Source: Hyphobacterium sp. CCMP332 (GTDB taxonomy: Bacteria; Bacteroidota; Bacteroidia; Cytophagales; CCMP332). From it: a DNA stretch of 64,000 nt. The DNA is taken from contig CP058647.1 in NCBI GenBank assembly GCA_014323545.1, positions 2,210,001-2,274,000 of the forward strand. Reading direction: 5' to 3'. The position numbers and the translations under genes are program-made. Shown here piece by piece: positions 29,121 through 38,560 of this stretch (position 1 is the stretch's first letter; every line of letters begins with the position of its first letter). The notes beneath the pieces are model-generated. The model saw only the letters and a list, made by a program, of their open reading frames with translations. It did no database searches and had not been told where the DNA came from.

Positions 29121-29561
29121 CTATTTTACATTTTTATAATAAAAGAGTTCAGGGTCTCCATCATCTAGTCCTTTAATTTCACCTGCAAAAGCGAAATCAG
29201 CTTTGGCAAGTGCTCTTTGCATTTGAGTATTTGATTTATTTGTAGAAGTAAAAACCTTATCCGACTTGCATTGCCTGCAAATAAGGTCGAATGTTTTTTC
29301 ACCTATTCCTTTTCCTCTGTACTTTTCATTTATAATTATCAGCTCTATCCAACCATGGTCAAAAAAACGGTAATCGAATATTACAAATCCAACTTCTTGC
29401 TTATCTGCTAAAATGAGAAAGCATTCTTCCTTTGATATTGCTTTAGTAATCTTTTCTTCTCTGTTGAGTTTGATATGTTCTTCTTTGTCAAGGCTATAAT
29501 CAAAGTCAACTACAATCTCTTTGTCTTTAATTGTTGCTTTTCTTAACCTAATGTTTTCCAT
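29121..29561 (-). CDS. GNAT family N-acetyltransferase
   Basis: 146 aa. The acetyl-CoA loop is in IIINEKYRGKGIGEKTFDLI (R-G-x-G-I-G) near 74-93; the preceding strand is ELIIINE. The C-terminal part carries NTQMQRALAKADFAFAG. Acceptor substrate unknown; cassette-borne GNATs may modify drugs or toxins. First gene of the cassette with the VOC gene. Confidence 0.82.
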   Translation of the reverse strand: MENIRLRKATIKDKEIVVDFDYSLDKEEHIKLNREEKITKAISKEECFLILADKQEVGFVIFDYRFFDHGWIELIIINEKYRGKGIGEKTFDLICRQCKSDKVFTSTNKSNTQMQRALAKADFAFAGEIKGLDDGDPELFYYKNVK

Positions 29562-29591
29562 TTTAACATTTAGTTTCTGCTTGTTTAATAT

Positions 29592-29657
29592 GGCTTACGG
29601 AAAGTGTATGAATAGTGAAATCACGCAGGGTGACATTGCTTATTCATAGTGTTAGGC
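29592..29657 (-). repeat. attC-like site 7, left core mutated
   Basis: 66 bp; left GGCTTAC (TAC instead of AAC), right GTTAGGC. Arms TATGAATAGTGAAATC / GACATTGCTTATTCATA. The pyrophosphatase stop codon TAA is part of the right box. Confidence 0.65.
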
Positions 29658-30203
29658 ACTTTTTTTTATTAGTTTTTTATAATCTATGATACTTTTATTA
29701 ACAACCTCTTTAGCTAAATTTGCATTTTGAAAATCTTCCACGGCAACTGCCTTATTCTCGAGTTTCTTATATTCTTCAAAGAAATTCTTCAATTCTTTTA
29801 GAAAATGTTGTGGTATCCCTGAAATGTCCTTGATGTGATTAACGCTCATGTCATTTTGGGCAACAGCTAAAATTTTGTCGTCAGTTTTTCCGCTATCCAG
29901 CATTCTCATTATTCCTATAACTCTTGCAGGCACAATACAAAGGGGTACAATATTTATTTGAGACAAAATCATAATATCTAAAGGATCTCCATCTTCACAA
30001 TAGGTTTTCGGTATAAATCCATAATTAGCAGGATAATACATCGATGAAAACAACACCCTGTCTAGTTTTAGTAAACCAGACTCTTTATCCAACTCATATT
30101 TTGCCTTGGAATCTTTTGGAATTTCTATTATTCCATTTACTATTTCGGGTGCATGTTGGCCCGGTTCGATCTTATGCCATGGATTGTATATGTCAATTTT
30201 CAT
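29652..30203 (-). CDS. ppa: Inorganic pyrophosphatase, family I
   Basis: 183 aa, the usual length of bacterial soluble PPase. The signature [10 protein letters not shown] near 66-75 carries the three metal-binding Asp; [12 protein letters not shown] near 52-63 and [14 protein letters not shown] near 30 are also conserved. Hydrolyses PPi and drives biosynthesis forward; cytoplasmic. Unusual as a gene cassette; it may be a spare copy. Stop codon lies in attC site 7. Confidence 0.92.
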   Translation of the reverse strand: MKIDIYNPWHKIEPGQHAPEIVNGIIEIPKDSKAKYELDKESGLLKLDRVLFSSMYYPANYGFIPKTYCEDGDPLDIMILSQINIVPLCIVPARVIGIMRMLDSGKTDDKILAVAQNDMSVNHIKDISGIPQHFLKELKNFFEEYKKLENKAVAVEDFQNANLAKEVVNKSIIDYKKLIKKSA

Positions 30204-30216
30204 CCTTATTTATTGT

Positions 30217-30344
30217 GCCTAACATTTTGTATGTGAAAAGTAAGTGATTCGTAGCACTTTCTTTCAGGTAACACAAAGATTGAAGTTTAATACAACAAAT
30301 TACTTCACTATTATCCCGCCCATTTTTTAAATACATATTTAGCG
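30217..30344 (-). repeat. attC-like site 8, right core mutated
   Basis: 128 bp; left GCCTAAC, right TTTAGCG (GTT to TTT). Arms are poorly paired (GTATGTGAAAAG / TAAATACAT). Position and the stop codon in the right box identify it. Confidence 0.5.
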
Positions 30345-31883
30345 ATATTTATCTTTTAATTCGGTTATCATGGATTTATAAAAATCCTTGCATTCTTGAT
30401 TTGGATATGAGCACAGGAGGATCTGTGTTCCATTTTCCCTGAAATAATTATTATCAATTGTCTTAACCAGTTGTACTTTTTCAAAAAGTTGTGGCAGCCG
30501 TTCCTCCGGGTTGAAATCATTATTTAAATCCGAATGAATATAAATGATATGGTCTTTATAAATGCTATCAGGTGTCCAGAGCAGAAAACTGGCGTTAGGC
30601 GAAATAGGGTTAGGTATTCCGATGTCATTTCCATAAAATAAAACTGCTCCGGCTTGACCATAATGACCGCAGTAAATATGACAATTATCTTTATTTTCAA
30701 TCCCAAGACCCAAATATATTTCACGTACTGAAGTACCAATCTCCTTCCAACCCGTCATGTCAGCCATATCTTGCGGGATGTCATAATACATACCGTCCTC
30801 CCATTTGAAAGCTTCCTTTTTAACCATTTTTTCAATTGTCATAAACGGGACACCATCAAATGAAAGAGAAAAATAAAGTGAAACTAACATATGAATTACC
30901 AAAACACCAAAAGCAATATAAAAGTATTTTCTCACATATTTTTCAATAAAGTACGCACCAAAAGCAAATAAAATGGGATATATTCCTAAGGTATAATAGG
31001 GCTTGCCACTTCCCGCCATAATAATCAGGATTAACAAAATGAAACACAGACCGTAAAACCTGAAATTCTTTTCATTTTTGAAAAATAGCAATCCAACCAA
31101 ACCAAGAATCCAAATTAAAACAGCTTGTATATTCATGAGAAGCTGGGAGATAATAAAATCAGAATACCGTACATGAACAAGTTGCATACTTCTCAGCTCA
31201 GACATATGATGAAGAACAGGCCAATTATGTTGAAACTGCCAGATGAGATTTGGAAGTATGATTATAAAACCCACAATGACACCCCAAAAAAGATATTTTG
31301 AAAGAAACAGATGCCTGTGAGGAGATGCTAACAAGGCAATGGCAAAGGCCCCAAAAATGAATACAATGGAATATTTATTTAGAAAACCAAAGCCAAAAAC
31401 TACTGCTATCCAGATCCAAAATTTTGGATTCCTCCTTTTTACCATCACAATTGTTAAATACATAAAAAGTGTCCAATAGAACTGATTGAATGCCACAGGT
31501 TGGAACAGAAAGTTTGTATGTAAGTAAGAAGGAGAAAGCAGGTAAGCTAAACCAGCTAAAGCTATGGCTTTTTTCTGCCCTCCCAATTCCATAACGGTAA
31601 GGCCAATAGTAACAATAGTTAATCCCCCTATTATTGCTGGGAAGAATCTTAGAGCAAACGGAGTATTGCCAAATATTAATGTTGCAACGTTCCCAATTAA
31701 GGCAGTTGAAGGAGGAACAGAAATGTAGCCCCATGCTAAATGTTGACCTTGAGCATAGTACAAATAGGCATCTCTATGAAGCTCGAAATTGTTGATAGTC
31801 AGGAAATGAACTGTTACTTTCAAAGTAGCAAGTGAAAGAAGTATTAGCCATTCAGTTGAATAAAACCGGCTTTTTAAAATCAT
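30339..31883 (-). CDS. Glycosyltransferase family 39 membrane protein
   Basis: 514 aa with about 10-11 membrane segments. The N-terminal loop NNFELHRDAYLYYAQGQHLA holds the acidic residue typical of GT39/ArnT-like enzymes, followed by GYISVPPSTALIG. The last 150 residues form a soluble domain (QAGAVLFYGNDIG). These enzymes move a sugar or aminoarabinose from an undecaprenyl or dolichyl carrier to an acceptor outside the membrane. Acceptor unknown. Large for a cassette gene. TAA is in attC site 8. Confidence 0.85.
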   Translation of the reverse strand: MILKSRFYSTEWLILLSLATLKVTVHFLTINNFELHRDAYLYYAQGQHLAWGYISVPPSTALIGNVATLIFGNTPFALRFFPAIIGGLTIVTIGLTVMELGGQKKAIALAGLAYLLSPSYLHTNFLFQPVAFNQFYWTLFMYLTIVMVKRRNPKFWIWIAVVFGFGFLNKYSIVFIFGAFAIALLASPHRHLFLSKYLFWGVIVGFIIILPNLIWQFQHNWPVLHHMSELRSMQLVHVRYSDFIISQLLMNIQAVLIWILGLVGLLFFKNEKNFRFYGLCFILLILIIMAGSGKPYYTLGIYPILFAFGAYFIEKYVRKYFYIAFGVLVIHMLVSLYFSLSFDGVPFMTIEKMVKKEAFKWEDGMYYDIPQDMADMTGWKEIGTSVREIYLGLGIENKDNCHIYCGHYGQAGAVLFYGNDIGIPNPISPNASFLLWTPDSIYKDHIIYIHSDLNNDFNPEERLPQLFEKVQLVKTIDNNYFRENGTQILLCSYPNQECKDFYKSMITELKDKYR

Positions 31884-31913
31884 TTGATATTTCAGAGTAC
31901 TTAGTGTAATTAT

Positions 31914-32046
31914 CGCTAACGTTTAGTATGTAAGCAGTTGCGGATTGAAGCTATTCTTTTTATGATATTAATATACCTATTTTAACACAAAAAGCGGTTT
32001 GAGTACACACCCATACCGCTATTGCTATTATATAATATTGTAAGTA
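31914..32046 (-). repeat. attC-like site 9, right core mutated
   Basis: 133 bp; left CGCTAAC, right GTAAGTA (GTT to GTA). Arms GTATGTAAGCAGTTGCGG / CCGCTATTGCTATTATAT with an AT-rich loop. Long-loop family (about 117-134 bp). Confidence 0.6.
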
Positions 32047-32050
32047 GTTT

Positions 32051-32953
32051 TTATTTCAACTCTTTCAGCAAAGTGTTTGCAGCAAGTTTCCCTAATTCAT
32101 TCGAAGCTAAAGGGCTTGCGCCAGTAATTAATTTTCTATCGACACAAACCGTATTATCTGATTCCGTATTTACAATAATTGCTCCTAAACTTTTTAATCT
32201 TTCACTTACTCCTGCGGTCATATGACCCGGTAAATAACCAATCATTGGTGTCATTTCATCGACGGCGTCAGGAAAAACAGCCATTTTGTATCCGTCATAA
32301 AGGAATTTTTGATTGTCCAGCGTAGTGGATAATAATGCTCCTGGTCCATGACAAAGCGTAATGGTGAACAAATTATTTTGATGTGCCCAGTTCAATACCT
32401 TACTTATATTTTTATCTTCTGGAATGCCAATCATTACTCCATGTCCCCCTGGCACAAATACAGCAGCATAAGAATTATCATTCTCAAATGAACTAGCGAT
32501 AAAGTCTGTCAACTTACGCGGTTGTTCAAAATTCGTTTTGTACTCATTATAAATAGCTTTCACATTCTCATCTTCATAAGGGAAAGCCCACATTTCGAAT
32601 ACAACAGGTTTGCCAGTAGGAGTTACAATTTCAAAATCGAACCCAGCATTTTTAAGGTGTAACATCGGCACAAGTGCTTCTACAGGGTGGTTTCCTGTAG
32701 AAAATAGTTTACCATTTTTCATCTCCAAGTTTTTGTGCTCGGTGAAAATCACCAAAATCTTAGACCTCTCTCCTTGGTATTTGGTATATTGAATGTGTTC
32801 AAAATCTGTTACAGAAACAGTTCCTAACTTCAATGCTATATTTGACGGGCTATACGAGCCGTCTTCTTCCAGTGTAGGTTTTGTCATAAAGTAGATTACC
32901 ACTAATGCTAGTGCAATAAAACTTACTAACCCAATTAATACTTTTTTAATCAT
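32051..32953 (-). CDS. DJ-1/PfpI family protein with N-terminal membrane anchor
   Basis: 300 aa. N-terminal hydrophobic segment about 5-25, then a DJ-1/PfpI domain with the nucleophile elbow TLCHGPGALL near 197-206 and EMWAFPYEDENVK near 120. It resembles Hsp31-like class I amidotransferase-fold proteins (glyoxalase III or protein repair). The anchor places it on the periplasmic face or as an exported protein, which is unusual for Hsp31. Confidence 0.85.
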   Translation of the reverse strand: MIKKVLIGLVSFIALALVVIYFMTKPTLEEDGSYSPSNIALKLGTVSVTDFEHIQYTKYQGERSKILVIFTEHKNLEMKNGKLFSTGNHPVEALVPMLHLKNAGFDFEIVTPTGKPVVFEMWAFPYEDENVKAIYNEYKTNFEQPRKLTDFIASSFENDNSYAAVFVPGGHGVMIGIPEDKNISKVLNWAHQNNLFTITLCHGPGALLSTTLDNQKFLYDGYKMAVFPDAVDEMTPMIGYLPGHMTAGVSERLKSLGAIIVNTESDNTVCVDRKLITGASPLASNELGKLAANTLLKELK

Positions 32954-33031
32954 GATTTTAATTTGTTTTAGAATATTATTTAATTGATTTTGAATATAAT
33001 TTTTTCGTTTCTAATTAATAGTGGTTCTAAT

Positions 33032-33083
33032 TCCTTACTTCAGATATAAAAAACGTTTCAATGTTTTTTATACATTATTAGGC
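33032..33083 (-). repeat. attC-like site 10, both cores mutated
   Basis: 52 bp; left box ends TAC, right ATTAGGC. Arms GATATAAAAAACG / TGTTTTTTATAC resemble the 53-bp family of sites 28 and 39. Serves the EEP hydrolase gene. Confidence 0.5.
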
Positions 33084-33119
33084 AATTATTCTTAACTGCC
33101 AAATTTTTGCTAATTCTAT

Positions 33120-34202
33120 CTATTCATTCGGCTGAGGTACATCTCTCTTACTTACACCTTTTTCATCTGCAATCTCTTTTGACCTATCATAGTCTTCTAA
33201 ATCTGCTACAAGACCATTTTGACCAGCGCCTTTCTTAGGAGTAAATGAAAGAGATGTAAAAAGTGGGAAATGATCCGAACCAATAGATGGTAATCGCTGA
33301 ATAGAATGCAAAGTAAAATGATCACTATGGAACAAATGATCCAATGGCCATCTTAAAAAAGGGTATTTTACATGAAAGGTATTGAACATACCTCGTCCTA
33401 TTCGTGGATCTAGTAAACCACTAATTTTACGGAATAATCGGGTTGTTGAAGACCATGCTACATCATTGAGATCACCTGTTACTATTACGGGTTGGTTACT
33501 CTTATCAACACTTCGCGCAACAATAATTAACTCGGCATCCCGCTCTGCTGACTCAGTATTTTCTGTAGGACTGGGAGGAGCTGGGTGGACAAAATGTGTA
33601 CGAACCCTATCTCCGGTTCGCAATTCCAAAAATACATGGATAGAAGGGACATCTTTCTCAACTAAAAATGAAATTTCCTGGTCATACAATGGCAATTTTG
33701 AATAGAGGTGCATGCCATAGAGATTATCAAGGGGACATTTAACAGTAAATGGCATATCGGATTCCAAAACCTTGAGTTGCTTTTCCCACCACTGATCTGA
33801 TTCTAATGTTACAAGAATATCCGGCTGGTGTTTTTTTACCAATTTTATTAAAGCCTCAGCATTTCGATTTGGGGTAAGAACATTAGAAGTAATAATACTC
33901 AACTTTCTATCATTATCGTATTCATTACAAGATATGACCTCCTTTGGATAAAAGATGGTATAAGGCACTATCCACCATAATTGCCAAATTAAACAAAGAG
34001 CAGTTATAGAAATCAAGATCAATGTAAAAGGCTGTCGTTCATCTAGCAAAAGAATAATGATAATCAGCAGAGCCAACGAAAAAAACATAATTTGCAATCG
34101 GGGGAAGTCCATTGCTCTGATAATCCAATGCGGATTTTGAGATAAAGGTAAAACCGTAACCAGCAATGTTAGAACGGTGCAAATAATAATTATAGTTTGC
34201 AT
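33120..34202 (-). CDS. Endonuclease/exonuclease/phosphatase family membrane protein
   Basis: 360 aa. Three N-terminal membrane segments (about 1-100), then an EEP domain: SIITSNVLTPNRN near 110, DILVTLESDQWW near 133, VIVTGDLNDVAWSS near 240 and IGSDHFPLF near 310. Catalytic Asn, Glu, Asp and His of the DNase I-like fold are present. Members cleave phosphodiesters or phosphoinositide-like head groups outside the membrane; substrate unknown. Stop lies 37 bp from decayed attC site 10. Confidence 0.85.
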   Translation of the reverse strand: MQTIIIICTVLTLLVTVLPLSQNPHWIIRAMDFPRLQIMFFSLALLIIIILLLDERQPFTLILISITALCLIWQLWWIVPYTIFYPKEVISCNEYDNDRKLSIITSNVLTPNRNAEALIKLVKKHQPDILVTLESDQWWEKQLKVLESDMPFTVKCPLDNLYGMHLYSKLPLYDQEISFLVEKDVPSIHVFLELRTGDRVRTHFVHPAPPSPTENTESAERDAELIIVARSVDKSNQPVIVTGDLNDVAWSSTTRLFRKISGLLDPRIGRGMFNTFHVKYPFLRWPLDHLFHSDHFTLHSIQRLPSIGSDHFPLFTSLSFTPKKGAGQNGLVADLEDYDRSKEIADEKGVSKRDVPQPNE

Positions 34203-34224
34203 ATCAGTTTTTGTATTTATTATT

Positions 34225-34342
34225 GTCTAACGATCAGATATGGTGCCTGCCTCTGGACTTAAATTAATTTCTTCTAAAGTATCGGTTTTACCTTTTAGTT
34301 TAGATAGCTCGGTAGAGGCATATGCTATATCGCTTTTTAGAT
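34225..34342 (-). repeat. attC-like site 11, right core mutated
   Basis: 118 bp; left GTCTAAC, right TTTAGAT (GTT to TTT). Arms AGATATGGTGCCTGCCTC / GAGGCATATGCTATATC; same family as the intact site 32. Confidence 0.65.
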
Positions 34343-36016
34343 CTCGATTATAGTCAGGTATTTCTTTGCATATTCAATTTCCTTCCTCTCCGTTGGCGAA
34401 TCTTTCGTTAATTCTAAAAGCAGCCCAAAGTATTTGTTCGCCTTGTCCACATCTCCAATTCTTATTGCGGCTATGCCAGCACCATATAATCCATTGAATC
34501 GGTTGGGGTGCTGTGATAAATCATATTCAAAGGCTTTCAATGCATCTTCAGGTTTTTTCAGCTCTAAAAGAAGATCACCCAGAAGTTCACCTGCAGGTAG
34601 TACTTCTCCAGGAGTTACAGGGTGCTTTGAGGTATTGTACTCGTTTGTAGCTGCTTCTTGCATTAGTGCTATTGATTCATTTTCTGCTCCTTTTGCGAAG
34701 CTGATCCAAGCCTGAATAGTCTTGATTTGAATTTCAATCTGATTCGCTTTATACTCATCTTTTAAGTCAATTAGTTTTTTCTGATTTGCTTGAAGTATTG
34801 CAAGTTCTTTTTCAGCTGCAGCCACATCTCCGGATCTGACAGATCCTATTGCTCTTGCGAAGCGAAGAATAGACTTTTCCCAGGGAAAATTATCCCAATC
34901 TATTTCCATTGATGGTAATTCCAATTTGGCTGCTTCAGACCAATTTTTGTTTTCTAGTGCAATTCTAGATGGTATAGCTGCTCCGGTATAAGCTATTTTG
35001 AAATTAGCCGGAAAAACCTTCTTGAATGTTTTCATGTACTCATACTGTTCAATGGCTTTTTGATTGTTCCCTACTTGTAAGTATGCATATACTAGATAAT
35101 CCATGCTATGCAATTCTTCATCCCAGTGAGCATTACTATCGATGCTTGCGGAATAACATAAAGCTGATGACGTAGAATTTAGATTGGATTTTATCGATTC
35201 ATTCCAAAGACCTAATCGTGTAAATATGTGTGACGGCATATGTTGTGCGTGTGCCGATGCAGGAGCTATTTGTGCATATCTCCTTGCTGTTGGTAATGCA
35301 AGTTCTGCTAACTCGGGATAATCATAATTATGAATGATATAATGTGCAATGCCCGGATGATTGGGTTGGTCAGGGTAAATGGTTTCGAGTATTCTGCCTG
35401 ATTCACGTTGCTTGACATATGTTTTATCAGCAGGGTCGGCAGAAGCTCTTAATGCAAGTGCGTAAAATATAGCGGCTTCCTTGTCATCACTATATTTTTC
35501 ATAAATTTTTCGCATGCCCCTTTCAAAATTATTAATGCGCGTTTGTCGGCTCACATTTTCCCAATCATTATAAAATCCTGCTATTGCATTAAGATATGCT
35601 TCTTCCTTTTCTGATTTTATTACCGACTGACTGGCTTCTATTATTTTGGCTCCTTTGGCTAAATAATCGGTTCCCGTCTGAAGCCATAAGGAATGGAAAT
35701 TACTCATAGCAATTCCCCAATAAGCCATGGCGCATTCCGGGTCTGCATCCAAAACTTTGACGAAGGCTTTTTCTGCCTCTGTATATTCGAATGAATGCAA
35801 AAGAGAAATGGCTAAATCAAAGGTTTCTCTTACTTCAAGATCGCATGAAAGAGCGAAACTCACTTCCCCAAATTCACCACTTCCGCACAGGGTTATCTCA
35901 CCTCTTAGGAGATCAATATTCGTCAGGTTTACTGAGGTTTGAGAACTCTTTTTTTTGCAGCCGATTAAAGAAAGTGCAAATACAAGAGTCAAGAATATAC
36001 TTTGTAAGTGTTTCAT
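34337..36016 (-). CDS. TPR lipoprotein
   Basis: 559 aa. Signal peptide with lipobox SLIGCKKK. TPR pairs at the N-terminus (HSFEYTEAEKAFVKVLDADPEC) and C-terminus (KKPEDALKAFEYDLSQHPNRF), with a conserved middle part (GIAHYIIHNYDYPELA, HAQHMPSHIFTRLGLW) known from large tetratricopeptide proteins of unknown function. Two His-rich motifs suggest metal binding, but no enzyme activity is established. Stop TAA lies in attC site 11. Confidence 0.8.
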   Translation of the reverse strand: MKHLQSIFLTLVFALSLIGCKKKSSQTSVNLTNIDLLRGEITLCGSGEFGEVSFALSCDLEVRETFDLAISLLHSFEYTEAEKAFVKVLDADPECAMAYWGIAMSNFHSLWLQTGTDYLAKGAKIIEASQSVIKSEKEEAYLNAIAGFYNDWENVSRQTRINNFERGMRKIYEKYSDDKEAAIFYALALRASADPADKTYVKQRESGRILETIYPDQPNHPGIAHYIIHNYDYPELAELALPTARRYAQIAPASAHAQHMPSHIFTRLGLWNESIKSNLNSTSSALCYSASIDSNAHWDEELHSMDYLVYAYLQVGNNQKAIEQYEYMKTFKKVFPANFKIAYTGAAIPSRIALENKNWSEAAKLELPSMEIDWDNFPWEKSILRFARAIGSVRSGDVAAAEKELAILQANQKKLIDLKDEYKANQIEIQIKTIQAWISFAKGAENESIALMQEAATNEYNTSKHPVTPGEVLPAGELLGDLLLELKKPEDALKAFEYDLSQHPNRFNGLYGAGIAAIRIGDVDKANKYFGLLLELTKDSPTERKEIEYAKKYLTIIEI

Positions 36017-36046
36017 GGTGTAGCGGTTAAATATTTAACCAATGAG

Positions 36047-36179
36047 ATCTAACGGTCTTTCGTATGAGTAGTAGCGGATTTCCTCACAAACTTTTCAGTT
36101 TAGCACTGACCTTTGTTTTATGTTTATACTTTCGTTTTAGCACTTAAACCGCTATTACTTATACACCGTATTGTAGCAC
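36047..36179 (-). repeat. attC-like site 12, right core mutated
   Basis: 133 bp; left ATCTAAC, right core GTA instead of GTT. Arms GTATGAGTAGTAGCGG / CCGCTATTACTTATAC. Long-loop family. Confidence 0.65.
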
Positions 36180-36746
36180 GTTTTCATTGTTTTCTTTTGG
36201 TAAAATTATGCCGAAACCAATTAAAGTTATTGCGTATCCAAAAACCAGTCGGTAAGGCAATGGGATTAAATTCCATAAAATAAGATTAGCTATAAAAACC
36301 AAGATTATTCCCAGTTTACCCTTTTTTATATAATTCAAACTTAAAATTAGTAAACCCAGATTGAAAATTTTTGAGCTTGGTCCTATAGTCATAAAAGGTT
36401 TCCAAATCGACGGAACTTGAGAGATATGATTAGTGAATTCATTTCGCATTTCCGCATTCGGAAAACTCCACCAAATAAAATCCAACACACACATTCCGAT
36501 TATACAAACAATTCCAATTAAGGTCAAGGGTATTCCTATCAGACTATAGATTTTTTTTGGAAAATTCACTACCTGTGGAATCAGTAAAGTCACACCGATT
36601 AATAAAAACCAATGAGCAAAATCAATAGGTTCTTGATTATATACAAAATCATTGCCTTTGGCTAAAATTAATTGTCCTATCAAGAAGAAAACAAGTCCAG
36701 CTAGAAAAAGTATTTTATTCGTTATGTCAAACTTTTTATCTTCCAT
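36159..36746 (-). CDS. Multi-spanning membrane protein, unknown
   Basis: 195 aa from the ATG at 36746 (MEDKKFDITNK); an upstream Met at 36821 would read through attC site 13. About five or six hydrophobic segments. No family recognised. Its last codons and stop (LQYGV) are encoded inside attC site 12. Confidence 0.65.
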   Translation of the reverse strand: MEDKKFDITNKILFLAGLVFFLIGQLILAKGNDFVYNQEPIDFAHWFLLIGVTLLIPQVVNFPKKIYSLIGIPLTLIGIVCIIGMCVLDFIWWSFPNAEMRNEFTNHISQVPSIWKPFMTIGPSSKIFNLGLLILSLNYIKKGKLGIILVFIANLILWNLIPLPYRLVFGYAITLIGFGIILPKENNENVLQYGV

Positions 36747-36767
36747 TAATTTATTTTTTTTCCAATG

Positions 36768-36898
36768 TGCTACCGGTTTGGCTATACGTAGTGAGAGATT
36801 AAAAAGCACTTCACTGTCCACCAGCCGAGATGTCTATTAATATTCATTTATTTTCAATTTAGCAATAAAACCCGCATTACGTATAGCTTTTGTAACCT
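36768..36898 (-). repeat. attC-like site 13, both cores mutated
   Basis: 131 bp; left TGCTACC, right GTAACC. Arms GGCTATACGTAGTG / CATTACGTATAGC pair well. Last damaged site of the left block. Confidence 0.6.
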
Positions 36899-37611
36899 GC
36901 ATGTGCTTCAATTTTTATTGGTTTTCCTATTCTTGGATATACACAGTTTATGTTATTTTTATCTAACTCTCTACAAAATTTTTGAAGGTCAGAGTTGAGG
37001 TGATGAATCGGTATAACAAGTTCAGGTTGAATCAATTGACTAGTCTTAACTGCTTCATTACAATCCATTGTAAACTTTCCACCCATTGGAAGAAGCGCGA
37101 TGTCGATCTTTTGAAGTTGGTTCATGTCAGGTATTAAATCTGTATCTCCTGCATGATAAATGGTTTTGTCTCCAATGGTTAAGATATAACCGACACCTTT
37201 CCCTTTCTTGTGCTGCTTCCGGGTCGAACTCCCTTTTTCTGTATTGTATGCGTTAATTACCTGAATTGACAGATCACCTGTTAGTTGCATTGTATCACCA
37301 GGCTTTACTGTTTGGAAGATGTCTCCTAGTTCTTTTTTGCAGGAGGCTGGTGCAAAAATCCTTGTTGACTTTTTACAAAGTCGTTGAGTTGTTACTTTCT
37401 TGCAATGGTCTTTATGATGATGTGTTATGAAAATAAAATCTGCTTTTTCAAGGCCATTCGGCAAGCCATCTATTGGGTCAGGCCATTTCGAGAATTCTAT
37501 TTTGTCGGAATATCCAGAAAAATAAGTTGGCAAATATGCAGGATCGAAATAGACAACTATTTTGCGCGCTCTAATACGTACCCATGAATTGGGAAACCAT
37601 GTTATGTCCAT
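36877..37611 (-). CDS. MBL-fold metal-dependent hydrolase
   Basis: 244 aa, no signal peptide. ITHHHKDHCKK near 55-65 is the HxHxDH zinc motif, IYHAGDTDLIP near 153 and IPIHHLNSD near 205 complete the site. Resembles UPF0173/UlaG-like hydrolases. Stop is inside attC site 13, which encodes the final GYKSYT. Substrate unknown. Confidence 0.85.
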   Translation of the reverse strand: MDITWFPNSWVRIRARKIVVYFDPAYLPTYFSGYSDKIEFSKWPDPIDGLPNGLEKADFIFITHHHKDHCKKVTTQRLCKKSTRIFAPASCKKELGDIFQTVKPGDTMQLTGDLSIQVINAYNTEKGSSTRKQHKKGKGVGYILTIGDKTIYHAGDTDLIPDMNQLQKIDIALLPMGGKFTMDCNEAVKTSQLIQPELVIPIHHLNSDLQKFCRELDKNNINCVYPRIGKPIKIEAHAGYKSYT

Positions 37612-37630
37612 TTCTCCTTTTTACTTTGCA

Positions 37631-37708
37631 GGTAACGGTAAGTGTAAAATTAGTAGCTTGGTAATGAGCGATTGGTTTTAGCGGCTATGAACTTTACACA
37701 TTGTTACC
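37631..37708 (-). repeat. attC-like site 14
   Basis: 78 bp; GGTAAC ... GTTACC, fully complementary outer boxes. Arm GTGTAAA / TTTACAC. First intact site on moving right; belongs to the 80-bp family with sites 17, 19, 21, 24 and 30. Confidence 0.85.
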
Positions 37709-37719
37709 AATCGTTTATT

Positions 37720-38010
37720 CTATTTTAATATTTCATTGATGTTTTGTCGTCCAACTATTGCCATGATTTCCACTGTTTGATTTTCAATTCTGTAGAAAAT
37801 ACTATCAGAACCACAAACACATCTTCTATAACCGGGTCTAATAAAATCAACAGCTTCGAAAGCCAATGGACGCTGGGCTATAACTTCAAAATGATCAAAA
37901 AATTGATTTAAATATTTATCAGCTTGTAATTGACCAAACTTGACTACCCCATACTGATGGATTCTTATTAGATCTTCTTTGGCGGTATTGCTAAGTCTAT
38001 ATTTAGCCAT
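37720..38010 (-). CDS. parE: ParE/RelE-fold toxin
   Basis: 96 aa from the ATG at 38010 (MAKYRLSNTAKEDLIRIHQY). The pattern of a plasmid-stabilisation toxin: N-terminal strand-helix (AKEDLIRI), RPLAFEAV, a GYRRCVCGSDSIFYRI strand and VEIMAIVGRQN at the end. ParE toxins inhibit DNA gyrase. Overlaps the ParD-like gene by 8 bp, antitoxin first. Confidence 0.85.
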   Translation of the reverse strand: MAKYRLSNTAKEDLIRIHQYGVVKFGQLQADKYLNQFFDHFEVIAQRPLAFEAVDFIRPGYRRCVCGSDSIFYRIENQTVEIMAIVGRQNINEILK

Positions 38011-38242
38011 TAAATGAATCATTTGAAGCTTTAAGAATTTCAGCTTTTCTATCATCTGTAAATCCACTCTTTTCAGCAGATTCAAGCTTCAATCGAATCC
38101 AATCTATTTGTTTTTGCTGATTTCTCGCTTGTCTTATCAAATCGTTAATTAATTCACTTTTGCTGGTGTACTCATTACTTTCGATTTGATTTTTTAACCA
38201 CTCGTCATTTGGTTCTGTTAATGAAATACTTTGTCTAGCCAT
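38003..38242 (-). CDS. parD: ParD-like CopG/RHH antitoxin
   Basis: 79 aa from the ATG at 38242. N-terminal ribbon-helix-helix segment ARQSISLTEPNDEWLKNQI and TSKSELINDLIRQAR, the ParD fold; the charged C-terminal tail would bind ParE. Acts as DNA-binding autorepressor and toxin neutraliser. A longer frame to 38278 exists but the family start is MARQSISL. Confidence 0.87.
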   Translation of the reverse strand: MARQSISLTEPNDEWLKNQIESNEYTSKSELINDLIRQARNQQKQIDWIRLKLESAEKSGFTDDRKAEILKASNDSFNG

Positions 38243-38317
38243 TCTTTTTGGTGTTAATTCGCACCAAATATACACCAATTATTAGATTTAGGATCAATTA
38301 ATTATTATTAAATGAAT

Positions 38318-38449
38318 GGTAACGTTCAAGTATATGAGCCGTAGCGGGATTTGCAGAATGACCTTTCAGTTTAGCACAGACCTTATATATACTAAAAAAG
38401 CCATAAAAAGAGATTGAACCCCACTATGGCTTATATACCAATGTTGTGT
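38318..38449 (-). repeat. attC-like site 15
   Basis: 132 bp; left GGTAAC, right GTTGTGT. Arms GTATATGAGCCGTAGCGGG / CCCCACTATGGCTTATATAC. Long-loop family. 38450-38560 between it and the DinB stop holds no gene. Confidence 0.85.
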
Positions 38450-38560
38450 GTAGTGCTTTTCCACACTCTTGTTATTTTTCCACCAGTTATTTATTCCGCT
38501 ATATTTTTGTCTTTGATCAGGTCTAATTAGACTTTTGTTTACAGGTTCTTTTTCCGGGTT

